A program made the position numbers and the translations under genes. Of a DNA stretch of 64,000 nt, positions 8,602-16,466 are shown piece by piece; the first letter of the stretch is position 1, and each line of letters starts with the position of its first letter. The notes beneath the pieces are model-generated. The model did no database searches. It was not told the DNA's origin and was given only the letters and a program-made list of their open reading frames with translations. Origin of the DNA: a bacterium (GTDB taxonomy: Bacteria > Margulisbacteria > Marinamargulisbacteria > SXXA01); contig CANIAP010000002.1 in NCBI GenBank assembly GCA_947465765.1, positions 101,047 through 165,046 of the forward strand, in the 5' to 3' direction.

Positions 8602-9566
8602 CGGAGCTCCTTCGAATTCGACGTGGGTAGGGGGCTAGAAATAACCAAATTGATCGGATAAAAACACCCCCCTTGGGGTAATGTTTGGACTAATACTTGT
8701 AGCTGTGACTTGGGGGCGACAGTCGTAGTGTATACCTTTTCAGGGGCTAAATTATTTTTGTGGCCAATAAACCCTGTTTCAACAATATCTTTGTTGATCA
8801 ACAAAACCCCACGTGATATTCCTCCTGCTGGTGCAAATAGTAACGTAAATTCTCGAGGAATAGAGGATGTGTTAACCGCTGTGATTGTAATGTCGTAAAC
8901 TAGGCCATAATTACCCCGTAAGGCGATGCCTGACTGAGGATCGACGACAAATGGTTCGTCCCCAACTGGAATTTCTCGAACGGGCATATCAAAATTATAT
9001 CGTATCGCGATTGGGCGGCTGATTGATGGAAACGCACTGTATGTATACGGGAATGCGGGTTGGTTTAAGAGGGACGTTGATCCAATGTCGGGATCAACTG
9101 CTCCGACAACTAATTGCACCGATTGGGGGACGGGCGTATCAAGCTCAATAATGGCGGTCGATACCATCTGTGACCTAAATGGATGGGCCATTAGGGTGAA
9201 TCTCTGGAATGGCGCCAATGTTAACGCTGTCCACTCGCCACTGGTAATGGATTCCCAATAGGCTTTTGCGGATCGGTGGCCCGAATAGATACCATCGCGA
9301 CTGGGGCCCCCGGCCGCTTTAATTATTTGGACTGTGACGGGAACTGCGGTTAGATTTTGTAACAAAGTCTGAATGACATAATCTCGGGAAGCACGGTTGA
9401 TATGATAATACAGCAGTCGCGTTCGGGAGGAATTCAACTGTGTTGAGACCAATACACCGGGTTCGTATATTTCTTCGGGCGAGTTGCTAACGATCAACGT
9501 ACCGGCGGTGAGTGTCGCAGTGGCAATCGACATAATTGCCACTGCGGTGGTGAAATGCCGAATCAT
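8598..9566 (-). CDS. Secreted orphan protein inserted between fliP and fliQ
   Basis: A 322-residue protein I do not recognise. It starts with a Sec-type signal peptide (about residues 1-25, hydrophobic core AVAIMSIATATLTAG). The rest is rich in beta-prone, Val/Thr/Pro-containing segments, suggesting a periplasmic or surface beta-sandwich protein. It shares ATGA-type 4-base overlaps with both fliP and fliQ, so it is made in step with the export gate. Flagellar periplasmic proteins such as FlgA or FlgI do not match it in any motif I can see. A role in the periplasmic part of the motor, perhaps stator-ring or sheath related, is inference only. Confidence 0.75.
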   Translation of the reverse strand: MIRHFTTAVAIMSIATATLTAGTLIVSNSPEEIYEPGVLVSTQLNSSRTRLLYYHINRASRDYVIQTLLQNLTAVPVTVQIIKAAGGPSRDGIYSGHRSAKAYWESITSGEWTALTLAPFQRFTLMAHPFRSQMVSTAIIELDTPVPQSVQLVVGAVDPDIGSTSLLNQPAFPYTYSAFPSISRPIAIRYNFDMPVREIPVGDEPFVVDPQSGIALRGNYGLVYDITITAVNTSSIPREFTLLFAPAGGISRGVLLINKDIVETGFIGHKNNLAPEKVYTTTVAPKSQLQVLVQTLPQGGCFYPINLVISSPLPTSNSKELR

Positions 9567-10303
9567 CGATAGCTAAGTAATAGACCTTGGATAATCAAAT
9601 TCCATCCGTCGGTAAGAACGAAGAGTAAAATTTTAAATGGAAGCGAAATCATCGCCGGAGATAACATGAACATACCCAAAGAGAGCAAAATATTGGATAC
9701 GATAAGGTCGATGACCACAAAAGGGATAAATAGTACAAATCCGATTTGAAACGCTGTTTTAAGCTCAGAAATAATAAAAGCGGGTATCAAAACGTAGATC
9801 GGAATTTGGTCATAGTTTTCTGGGTATTTAACTTGTGAAAATTCGAGGAAGAGGGCAAGGTCCTTATCTCTCGTATGTTTGAGCATAAATGTTTTGAAGG
9901 GTTTTACCGCCAGGTCAATGGCTTGCATTTGAGACAATTTACCCTCGTTATACGGCTGGATTGCGGTGATATTTACTTGTTCAATGGTGGGGGTCATGAC
10001 GAATATTGTCAAAAAAAGAGCCAGTGACACGATGACCATATTGGGAGGGGCTTGCTGGGTTCCAATGGCCTGCCGCACCATACTTAGTACGATCACAATT
10101 CTTAAAAAACAGGTAGCGGACAATAGGAAAAAGGGAATAAATCCAATAGAGGCTAAGAAAAAAAGAAGATTGAGAGATCGGCTAAAGTTTTCGGAGCTAG
10201 TTAAAGGGTTAAGGTTCAAAAATCCAGGTTCTTGTGCAAATAGGAGCATTGGTAATCCAAATACCATTAGCGCAAGGAGTCCCAGTTTGAAGAAGTTTTT
10301 CAT
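9563..10303 (-). CDS. fliP: Flagellar export protein FliP
   Basis: FliP is the main subunit of the FliPQR export core. The 246-residue sequence begins with a signal-like hydrophobic stretch, as FliP usually does. It then shows the conserved blocks LSATCFLRIVIVLSMVRQA, QAPPNMVIVSLALFLTIFVM and LMIDLIV-type sequence (VVIDLIVSNILLSLGM). Four membrane helices are evident. It overlaps both fliO and the following orphan by 4 bases. Confidence 0.96.
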   Translation of the reverse strand: MKNFFKLGLLALMVFGLPMLLFAQEPGFLNLNPLTSSENFSRSLNLLFFLASIGFIPFFLLSATCFLRIVIVLSMVRQAIGTQQAPPNMVIVSLALFLTIFVMTPTIEQVNITAIQPYNEGKLSQMQAIDLAVKPFKTFMLKHTRDKDLALFLEFSQVKYPENYDQIPIYVLIPAFIISELKTAFQIGFVLFIPFVVIDLIVSNILLSLGMFMLSPAMISLPFKILLFVLTDGWNLIIQGLLLSYR

Positions 10304-10548
10304 TTCAAAAATGTTTTCAATAGCCGAGTTTCTTTTCCGGACACACTTAACAACATCTGTTCTCCCTTAACGTCGACGATGACTAATGTTGCGCCGGCAT
10401 CAATCGGAAGTCGGTCAATAACTTGCATTTCTCCCGAAAAACGGCGTTTTTGAAGGGATTTAGAGTAGCGTAAAAACAAGTAAAGAACGGCACATAATCC
10501 TCCGAGTGTAAGAATGACGGAGAGTTGGTACCCTAAAAATCCCTGCAT
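10300..10548 (-). CDS. fliO: Flagellar assembly protein FliO
   Basis: FliO is a small, poorly conserved membrane protein that helps FliP assemble. This 82-residue chain has one membrane helix (about residues 8-28), followed by a basic stretch and a small beta-rich domain. That domain contains the family-like segment VIDRLPIDAGATLVIVDVKG. The identification rests on this pattern plus its place between fliN and fliP. Confidence 0.82.
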   Translation of the reverse strand: MQGFLGYQLSVILTLGGLCAVLYLFLRYSKSLQKRRFSGEMQVIDRLPIDAGATLVIVDVKGEQMLLSVSGKETRLLKTFLK

Positions 10549-10551
10549 GGC

Positions 10552-10977
10552 CTAAGACTGAGGCTGTGCAATAACGTGGGTAACCCGTAGCCCGTAGTTA
10601 TTATCGATGGCCACCACCTCACCTTGAGCTACAATTTGGCCATTGACCACAAGATCCAACGGTTCTCCCACGAGACGTTCAAGTTCAATAATGGAGCCCT
10701 CCGTCAATTCAAAAACCTCTTTGAGAGATACTTGGGCTCGACCTAATTCCACGGAGACGTTAACTGGTATTTTGCTAAATACATCCAGTTCGATTTTTTT
10801 ACCGGACGTTTCGGGGGATAAACTGGGAAATTCAACATCAACGACGGATTGCTTAGGTTCATCCGTTTGTTGCCGGGTTTTTGTTCTTGGCGCCGGGTCT
10901 GGCATTAAGGAAAATGCGCCCTCCATCACCGGATCGATCCCTGTTAATGGATCGTCAAACGTCTTTTTTTTAGCCAT
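10552..10977 (-). CDS. fliN: Flagellar switch protein FliN
   Basis: FliN forms the lower part of the C-ring and docks the export ATPase complex. The C-terminal SpoA domain (about residues 65-141) shows DVFSKIPVNVSVELGRAQVS, GSIIELERLVGEPLDLVVNG and NNYGLRVTHV, all typical. An N-terminal Pro/Thr-rich stretch of about 60 residues is extra and looks disordered. I place the start at the ATG at 10977, which is preceded by AGAGGTG at good spacing and overlaps the parA stop by 8 bases. A longer frame from 11043 exists but lies inside parA. Confidence 0.93.
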   Translation of the reverse strand: MAKKKTFDDPLTGIDPVMEGAFSLMPDPAPRTKTRQQTDEPKQSVVDVEFPSLSPETSGKKIELDVFSKIPVNVSVELGRAQVSLKEVFELTEGSIIELERLVGEPLDLVVNGQIVAQGEVVAIDNNYGLRVTHVIAQPQS

Positions 10978-11713
10978 GATTGAGCACCTCTTTTGACAAT
11001 TTAAGATAATCTGCGGCACCCTTTGAGTTTGCATCATATTCAAATATCGTTTTGCGATATCCTGGGGCTTCAGACAAAGAAACGCTTACACGAATCGGGG
11101 ACGATAACCGACCCGGAAACACACGTTCTAAACTTTCGATTACGTGCCGTGTTTTCTGATTCCGGGGATCAAAGAATGTGGGCACCACTTTGCGTACCAA
11201 CAACTCTTTTCCAAGTATTTTATTGACCATCTGAATATTCTTCAATAGCTGGCGTATTCCGACAAGTGCGAGATATTCCATTGAGACAGGGACAATGACT
11301 TCCTCTGCGAATGTGAGCGCGTTCTGATTTAATAGATTCATCGATGGGGGGCAGTCAATAAGAATGTAGTCGTAGCCGTTGACTGAGGCCAGAAGGGTCG
11401 ACAGAATGGCTTCGCGACGGGGTTGTGATGCCAATTTTAATTCTGCGGCAAATAGACGTTCATTGCTACAGATGATGTCAAGATTGGGGCGGGCATTAAT
11501 GATGCAGTCTGTGATGGGCTCCAAGTTCAATAGTGCATCGTACAACGTGATTTCTGGATCCAGGCCCAAGTAATAGCCTGCGGAGCCCTGTGGGTCGATA
11601 TCGACAATAAGTACCTTTTGTCCGAGTAACGCGAGTCCGTGACCTAAATTGACCACGGTACTCGTTTTTCCTGTTCCGCCTTTATAATTAATAATCGCAA
11701 TTTTTTTTGTCAT
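10970..11713 (-). CDS. ParA/Soj-type ATPase encoded between fliM and fliN
   Basis: A 247-residue deviant-Walker ATPase. The Walker A motif KGGTGKTST is at about residues 11-19, Walker A' (DIDPQGSAG) near 39-47, and Walker B (YILIDCPPS) near 115. The DPQG form is that of Soj/ParA, not the MinD-like FlhG that usually controls flagellar number. No ParB gene or parS site was seen. It starts 4 bases after the fliM stop and overlaps fliN. FlhG is known in other bacteria to bind FliM and FliN/FliY, so a role in C-ring placement is a reasonable inference. Chromosome partition or chemoreceptor placement (as for ParC/PpfA) are alternatives. Confidence 0.9.
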   Translation of the reverse strand: MTKKIAIINYKGGTGKTSTVVNLGHGLALLGQKVLIVDIDPQGSAGYYLGLDPEITLYDALLNLEPITDCIINARPNLDIICSNERLFAAELKLASQPRREAILSTLLASVNGYDYILIDCPPSMNLLNQNALTFAEEVIVPVSMEYLALVGIRQLLKNIQMVNKILGKELLVRKVVPTFFDPRNQKTRHVIESLERVFPGRLSSPIRVSVSLSEAPGYRKTIFEYDANSKGAADYLKLSKEVLNHG

Positions 11714-11717
11714 AGGG

Positions 11718-13229
11718 TTACATTTCGTCCTCTAGGTCGTCCCAAGAAAACTCATCCTCGGCATCAGATTCACCTTCTGGCTTGGGGGTAGCTGGCGTTT
11801 CAGTTGAATTTTCAAGATCGTAATCGCTGGAAAACATATCGTCAGACTCAAAATGCTCATCGGTTGCACCGTCTTGGTCGGCGTCGTGTATGTCGTGCGC
11901 GTCATCCGTTGCATCGAAATCATCGATATTATCATCGTCGTCCAAGTCGTCGTCGGTATCCTCGACATGATCTGTCTCAGTGTCGAAATCCGATCCAAAA
12001 ATATCGTGTGATTCGTCGTCGGTATCAATGGTTCTTGAACTTGTTGCGGGTTCAAAATCGGATGATTTAACTTCGTCAAAAATACTGTCGTTAATGTGGG
12101 CTGAAACGGAAGTGGTCAAGGGTGTGGGTGAAAACACATCATCCTTGTCTTCAATTTCGATTGGGGTATTCATAACTGGTAGAGAGATTGGGATAACAGG
12201 AGGGCTGATGGGGGGGGTAACCTGTGCCGCGACCGCTGTGGTAGGCGAATGACGTCGCCGGCTTGAGACCCGTGTGTCCGTATTCCATAGAATGATTTGG
12301 GCACATAGCCTGTCGTCAATTGTGCCTGGCTGAACATTGAGCTCAGTGCCATTTCCCAAGACCAATTTGAGGGGGGCGTTGATAGAGGAGTCTAGGAGTA
12401 GTACGTCACCGACCTGTAAAGATCGAAGGTCACTCATTGCAATTTGAGCATTTCCCAAAATTACTTTTGCTTGAATTTTGTTTCGGTTAAGGGTCGCCTC
12501 ATCCAATGAAATGGAAGGGGTAATCCGACGGGTCGCAATTTCGTAGTTTGATAACATGGCTCGGATGAGTGAGTTTGGATACGCCCAGCTGATACGATGG
12601 ATGCTACCTTGGCCAAGTAGGAGTTGATATTCGAAAACTATATACGCTTCACGAGCGGATACCTTGCGACTTGGATGGTAAGTACCTGCGTGGAATTCGA
12701 ATTTTAACTTATCAAATTCCCATGAATGAAGCCACACTTTGGGAAGCAATGTGACCAGTTCTTCCATCTGTGTTTCAAGAATACCAGCCTCAATTACGCT
12801 GAATTCGTCGGACCCGGTCGCGGCGCCAGCGCCGCCAGTCAGTCGGTCGATAATTTGCTCAGCGAGGGGCCAATCGATTAATACATTGATGCGATCTCCA
12901 GAGGGAGCCATTAAGTCGGCCTGAATGACTTGGTCTCCTACCGATTGGACAAAGTGACCGTATGTCATTTGGGATGCAGAGACTGAATGGATTTCAACTT
13001 TAATATCCATGTCTTTAGAAATCTTCGTACAGATCAATTCTGCTAAACGATAATGGACATAGTGTGCCGTTCGAAGTGCCTCGCGCGGGAGACTGTCAAA
13101 ACTGGCAGATTGAATGGGTCTAATTTTAATGGGAGGTTCAGCAACGGCATCGGGGCTAAGAATCGTCCAGTCTCCTAGGGCCGGGGCCAATCGGATGGTT
13201 CGTGTATATTTTCGGGCTTCTTTTGTCAT
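11718..13229 (-). CDS. fliM: Flagellar switch protein FliM with long acidic C-terminal tail
   Basis: FliM is the middle C-ring protein that controls rotation. The central domain (about residues 45-235) shows the FliM blocks MTYGHFVQSVGD, IDRLTGGAG and FSVIEAGILETQMEELV. A SpoA domain follows at about 245-315. Two features are odd. The usual N-terminal CheY-binding motif LSQxEIDALL is missing, with only a weak echo (ILSPDAV at 23-29). After residue 325 comes a disordered tail of about 175 residues, extremely rich in Asp/Glu, ending FSWDDLEDEM. Ordinary FliM is about 320-350 residues, so the whole tail is additional. It overlaps the preceding orphan by 4 bases. Confidence 0.9.
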   Translation of the reverse strand: MTKEARKYTRTIRLAPALGDWTILSPDAVAEPPIKIRPIQSASFDSLPREALRTAHYVHYRLAELICTKISKDMDIKVEIHSVSASQMTYGHFVQSVGDQVIQADLMAPSGDRINVLIDWPLAEQIIDRLTGGAGAATGSDEFSVIEAGILETQMEELVTLLPKVWLHSWEFDKLKFEFHAGTYHPSRKVSAREAYIVFEYQLLLGQGSIHRISWAYPNSLIRAMLSNYEIATRRITPSISLDEATLNRNKIQAKVILGNAQIAMSDLRSLQVGDVLLLDSSINAPLKLVLGNGTELNVQPGTIDDRLCAQIILWNTDTRVSSRRRHSPTTAVAAQVTPPISPPVIPISLPVMNTPIEIEDKDDVFSPTPLTTSVSAHINDSIFDEVKSSDFEPATSSRTIDTDDESHDIFGSDFDTETDHVEDTDDDLDDDDNIDDFDATDDAHDIHDADQDGATDEHFESDDMFSSDYDLENSTETPATPKPEGESDAEDEFSWDDLEDEM

Positions 13230-13864
13230 GGTAGATACTCCAATCTGACATTTAATGGAACGCCGGTTGAAACGAATGGAGTTCCTTTGTAAATCACCAC
13301 AAACTGCTTTGTCATTTTCATGGTTTTGATATCAAGAACTAGAAGTTCTTCTCCTGGAGGGAGGCTATCTGCGGTTGGCTCGGGTATCCGGTCCGCCGGT
13401 GTGATCGCTGCGGTGGTGGAATCTGATCCCATTGCGGAGAGCATTGTGGATAGTTGACTCTCTGCTTCTAATAACCGTTTGTCCTGTACTTGAGAAGCGA
13501 CATTCATTGACCATCGTTTTCGGCTTGGCGCGTCTTGGACGAAACCTTCAAACACAACTCGCACCGGGAGAGCTGCGCCTGTGCTAGGGTTTTGAATGTC
13601 ACAGCCGTAAGTGCCATCTGTTTTGCTGATGTTGAGAATGGTTCCATGACCAATTGGGTTCCTATTTTCATCAGTTACGACTGTCTGGATGCCAATGTAT
13701 TTTGATTTGAGGTAATTCCCAACTGCAATCGTGTCCACGGGGGGCTGGGCGTTTACAGAAGGGGTGGGTAAAGTGGGTGCTGGGGGAGCGACTTGAAATG
13801 TATTTCCAGGGTCGTTAAATACCTGCGCATATAGTATTTGTGGGGGTGGGGTATAGCTAATCAT
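13226..13864 (-). CDS. Flagellar operon orphan (212 residues)
   Basis: Not recognised. The N-terminal 50 residues are Pro-rich and probably unstructured. A beta-rich middle domain follows (about 52-125, including VVTDENRNPIGHGTILNISK). After a variable linker there is a further beta segment at the C-terminus (LLVLDIKTMKMTKQFVVIYKGT). There is no signal peptide. It overlaps the FliK-like gene and fliM by 4 bases each. Its place next to a FliK-like gene is where the hook cap FlgD is often found, but I see no FlgD motif. A hook or rod assembly factor is inference. Confidence 0.68.
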   Translation of the reverse strand: MISYTPPPQILYAQVFNDPGNTFQVAPPAPTLPTPSVNAQPPVDTIAVGNYLKSKYIGIQTVVTDENRNPIGHGTILNISKTDGTYGCDIQNPSTGAALPVRVVFEGFVQDAPSRKRWSMNVASQVQDKRLLEAESQLSTMLSAMGSDSTTAAITPADRIPEPTADSLPPGEELLVLDIKTMKMTKQFVVIYKGTPFVSTGVPLNVRLEYLP

Positions 13865-14559
13865 TCCATATCCTCGTCGTCTTTTTTGTAAACGGTGTCG
13901 GGGTTCTGTTTTGGCTTTCCACCGTTTCCCGAAGAGGACTCTTTGGGTGGATTTTCTACCGAAAACTCAAGTTTGGGGGACGATAATTCTCGACGAAGCA
14001 CTTGGGTTAAATCAGATTGATTTGATTTGAGATCGTTGCGTAGCGCATCGTCAGTGGTGGTCAGTGCGATTTTCATTGATGACCCGATGGACGTAATCCG
14101 GATTCCGACCTGATGGTCTGGAATGTCGAATTGTACGGTATTGTAAGCTGCCGAAATTCCACGGATGTGGGTGATTACCTGAATCATCACTGATGCACCC
14201 GTGCGGGTGAGAGGTAGTGTTGTTGTGTTTAATTTAAAGTTAAGGGTGGATGTGGCCGGACCGATTCCAAATCCAGAAACAACGGGAGCGGGTGCCCCTG
14301 GTTGTAGCGTTGTGGGGTCGAAGGTTTCGTTTTTTTTTGTCTCAGAGTATTCCGACTCGGTGTCGTCGCTTTCGTTTTCCACTCGGTAGACGTTGTTTCC
14401 TACCGATTTAATGAGGGGGGCTGGTTTTTTTTCGGCGGCTGTAAATAGAGACGAGAAAGCCAAATCGCCGTCTTTTGCCCATTGTTGCGGTGCTTGGAGT
14501 CTGGATTTGGACTCTAACTCGGAGTCTTTGGGTGTCGGGGGCGATGTGTTAACTTGCAC
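13861..14559 (-). CDS. FliK-like hook-length control protein
   Basis: About 232 residues. The N-terminal half is low-complexity and polar. The C-terminal region (VQFDIPDHQVGIRI, then MKIALTTTDDALRNDLKSN and LTQVLRREL) follows the pattern of the FliK C-terminal Flg_hook domain, which contacts FlhB to trigger the export switch. The protein ends in a Gly/Ser/Asp-rich tail. I prefer the GTG start at 14559, preceded by AAGAGG with a 6-base spacer and overlapping cofG by about 11 bases. An ATG at 14616 would overlap cofG by 68 bases. FliK sequences diverge strongly, so the family call is tentative. The context supports it. Confidence 0.62.
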   Translation of the reverse strand: MQVNTSPPTPKDSELESKSRLQAPQQWAKDGDLAFSSLFTAAEKKPAPLIKSVGNNVYRVENESDDTESEYSETKKNETFDPTTLQPGAPAPVVSGFGIGPATSTLNFKLNTTTLPLTRTGASVMIQVITHIRGISAAYNTVQFDIPDHQVGIRITSIGSSMKIALTTTDDALRNDLKSNQSDLTQVLRRELSSPKLEFSVENPPKESSSGNGGKPKQNPDTVYKKDDEDME

Positions 14560-15631
14560 TCCGAACCTCTTTTGTCTTTTCGTTACTTTCTTTTTTGATT
14601 TTGTAACGATAGGCATCGAAGACTTGTCCTAATTTTTTTGAGTACATTCCATTTTTGATAAAGGACTTCTTTAATGGGAACCGTTGCTGAAGACGAAGTC
14701 CCAGTTTTTCTATAATATCGGCGGCATGAATTCCCGGCGAAACACCCGATGTGATAAATAATGGGTTGCTCGGGTGATAAATCCGTCCAAGATCACGAAC
14801 GCCAGCCTTTAATATATCTTCCAACCAATTTAAATTAAGTTCCAGAGGTACCGTGACGGAAATGTCATTCGGAAGTATTTCCAGGGCCATTTCAACGGCA
14901 TGGAGCATGTCGGCTCGGGTGGTGGGGCCTTTTCCTTGCATTAGCCCCGGCTGAGGAACAAAGTTTTGAAGCAAAACTTCGTGGATGGATCCATATTGTT
15001 TGTGAACATCTGCGATGGTGTGGAGTAGTTCTTTTCTGTGTGATTTCGTTTCGCCGATCCCGACCATAAAGCCGGTGGCGGTGGGAAATCGGAGTTTTCC
15101 GGACCAATGAAGACTTTTGATCCGAAGCTCTAATTTTTTTCCAGGAGATTTGGCATACATGGTTTCTGCGAGCGTGTGGTCGACTGAGTCGAGCATCACC
15201 TTGTTTATTGCGCATACTTCTACCATTTTTTTAAGCTCAACGGGGCTGAGAAACCCGACCTCTAATGTCGGAATTAATCCCTCTAAAAATCCAAGTTCAC
15301 AAATGGTGTATACATAGTCGAGATACGAACTAAATCCCCATAGATCCAACAAGGACCGTACGTTAGTGAACTTATCAGGTCGTTCGCCTGCAATGTACGC
15401 GCCTTCTCTAACACCAATGAGGCGAGCCGCTTTCGCAGGCTTGATCGTCGAGTACGGGACCGTCAAATTATCGCGACGATTAAAACTACAATAAGGGCAC
15501 TCGTTCCGGCATAGGCGAGTAAACGCGACCGGCGTAGCAAGTGAATAAGTCACCACATTGTGATCATCTTCGCCAAGGACCTGTATATCCGATTCCGGTG
15601 GGGAAGTACCTAGTAAATAGCCCGCTACCAT
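14549..15631 (-). CDS. cofG: CofG-type radical SAM protein (F420 deazaflavin synthase subunit 1)
   Basis: CofG acts with CofH to make the 7,8-didemethyl-8-hydroxy-5-deazariboflavin core of coenzyme F420. The iron-sulfur cluster motif C-x3-C-x2-C is at residues 41, 45 and 48 (CRNECPYC). Further CofG-like blocks are TGFMVGIGET, HEVLLQNFVPQPG and a late LPNDISVTVPLELN stretch. The 360-residue length fits. The family's LPHxNPG motif is altered to IPTLEVG. It is the first gene of the flagellar operon, which is very unusual. No cofH, fbiA/cofD or F420-dependent enzyme is visible in this window. The CofG fold is clear. Whether the product is truly F420 or a related radical SAM reaction is not settled. 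Confidence 0.83.
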   Translation of the reverse strand: MVAGYLLGTSPPESDIQVLGEDDHNVVTYSLATPVAFTRLCRNECPYCSFNRRDNLTVPYSTIKPAKAARLIGVREGAYIAGERPDKFTNVRSLLDLWGFSSYLDYVYTICELGFLEGLIPTLEVGFLSPVELKKMVEVCAINKVMLDSVDHTLAETMYAKSPGKKLELRIKSLHWSGKLRFPTATGFMVGIGETKSHRKELLHTIADVHKQYGSIHEVLLQNFVPQPGLMQGKGPTTRADMLHAVEMALEILPNDISVTVPLELNLNWLEDILKAGVRDLGRIYHPSNPLFITSGVSPGIHAADIIEKLGLRLQQRFPLKKSFIKNGMYSKKLGQVFDAYRYKIKKESNEKTKEVRSAS

Positions 15632-15646
15632 GAGTCACTCTTTCTG

Positions 15647-15673
15647 TATTGGGGGAGATAAACGTTCACTTTA
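15647..15673 (-). promoter_or_regulatory. Possible sigma-28-like promoter before cofG and the flagellar operon
   Basis: On the minus strand TAAAGTGA (15666-15673) and CCCCAATA (15647-15654) are separated by exactly 11 bases, the spacing of FliA-dependent promoters. The first box matches the consensus TAAAGTTT at 6 of 8 positions. The second matches GCCGATAA at only 4 of 8. It lies just upstream of the operon's first gene. Because fliA is the last gene of that operon, this could give self-activation. The weak -10 keeps confidence low. Confidence 0.27.
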
Positions 15674-15802
15674 AAACGGGTTCCGCAGCATGTGACGCAA
15701 GGGCCGGGATACTACACTATGCTGTGGCATCGAGCAAGGTCGGGCTGGGCGTGATGCCGTTTCTTGCAACTCGGTGTATGCCGGATTATGATCAAGTCTC
15801 AA

Positions 15803-16444
15803 ATGACTTTGGGCTTACATTTTTCGAGCAGAACTGTTGGAACCGTCGTGGTGAGAACCCCGAATATATGGATTGAACGGCATATTGAAATAACCAGAGC
15901 CTCGGCAGAGAATTTGCCGTTGGCGGTAGAGTCTATATTAAAAGAAGCCGAAATCCCGCTGTCGGGACTTAGTGAGATTGGTGTGGTTGTTGGGCCGGGT
16001 GCGTTGACGCCGTTACGATTGAGCGTGGCCACAGCTCAGACGATGGGTCTCGTAGCCCAGGTGCCAGTGGTCGGAATTTGCGGATTTGAAGTGCTCTTGC
16101 GTGATGGGTGGCGGTTGATTCAAATTGTTGTTCTCGAGGGGCGGCCTGGGCGATGTTTAATTCGCGGGTATGTTCAAGTCGGAGACGAATTTAAGCCTCT
16201 ATTCAAACAAATTGAAAAACATGTTGATCATACGGTTCGGTTGGTCAATCGCTTTAACGCACGCGTGGGTGTGGTGACATCGGCGGTCTGGGTTTTTGAT
16301 CGGTTACATTCAGAGTGCCCCGGTGCCGACGTTCGGTACGTTGATCGAACGGGGAGCGCTTTGGTGGCGTTGCTCGACAGCCAACGGGCTGGGTTGGATG
16401 TGGCGACGCCGCTTCGAATTAATTATGGCTATGCACCGGTCTAG
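15803..16444 (+). CDS. tsaB: tRNA threonylcarbamoyladenosine protein TsaB
   Basis: TsaB is the non-catalytic partner of TsaD in forming t6A37 on ANN-decoding tRNAs. The 213-residue protein shows the family block VVVGPGALTPLRLSVATAQTMG, a variant of the usual GPGSFTGLRIG signature. This is followed by the hydrophobic GICGFEVL strand. I place the start at the ATG at 15803, since MTLGLHFSSRTVG aligns with the beta-strand that opens TsaB proteins; ATG at 15788 is an alternative. It is followed after 22 bases by the SppA fusion gene. The N-terminal acidic residues typical of the ASKHA fold are replaced, as is common in TsaB. Confidence 0.82.
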   Translation: MTLGLHFSSRTVGTVVVRTPNIWIERHIEITRASAENLPLAVESILKEAEIPLSGLSEIGVVVGPGALTPLRLSVATAQTMGLVAQVPVVGICGFEVLLRDGWRLIQIVVLEGRPGRCLIRGYVQVGDEFKPLFKQIEKHVDHTVRLVNRFNARVGVVTSAVWVFDRLHSECPGADVRYVDRTGSALVALLDSQRAGLDVATPLRINYGYAPV

Positions 16445-16466
16445 TAATCGAAAGGAAATTTTGAAA

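Noticed and set aside
11732..12079. Open frames on both strands across the acidic tail of FliM
   Set aside because: The low-complexity GAT/GAC repeats keep several frames open; the fliM frame is fixed by its N-terminal domains.
15764..15802. Longer N-terminus for TsaB
   Set aside because: The added residues do not align with the first beta-strand of the family; the ATG at 15803 begins right before it.
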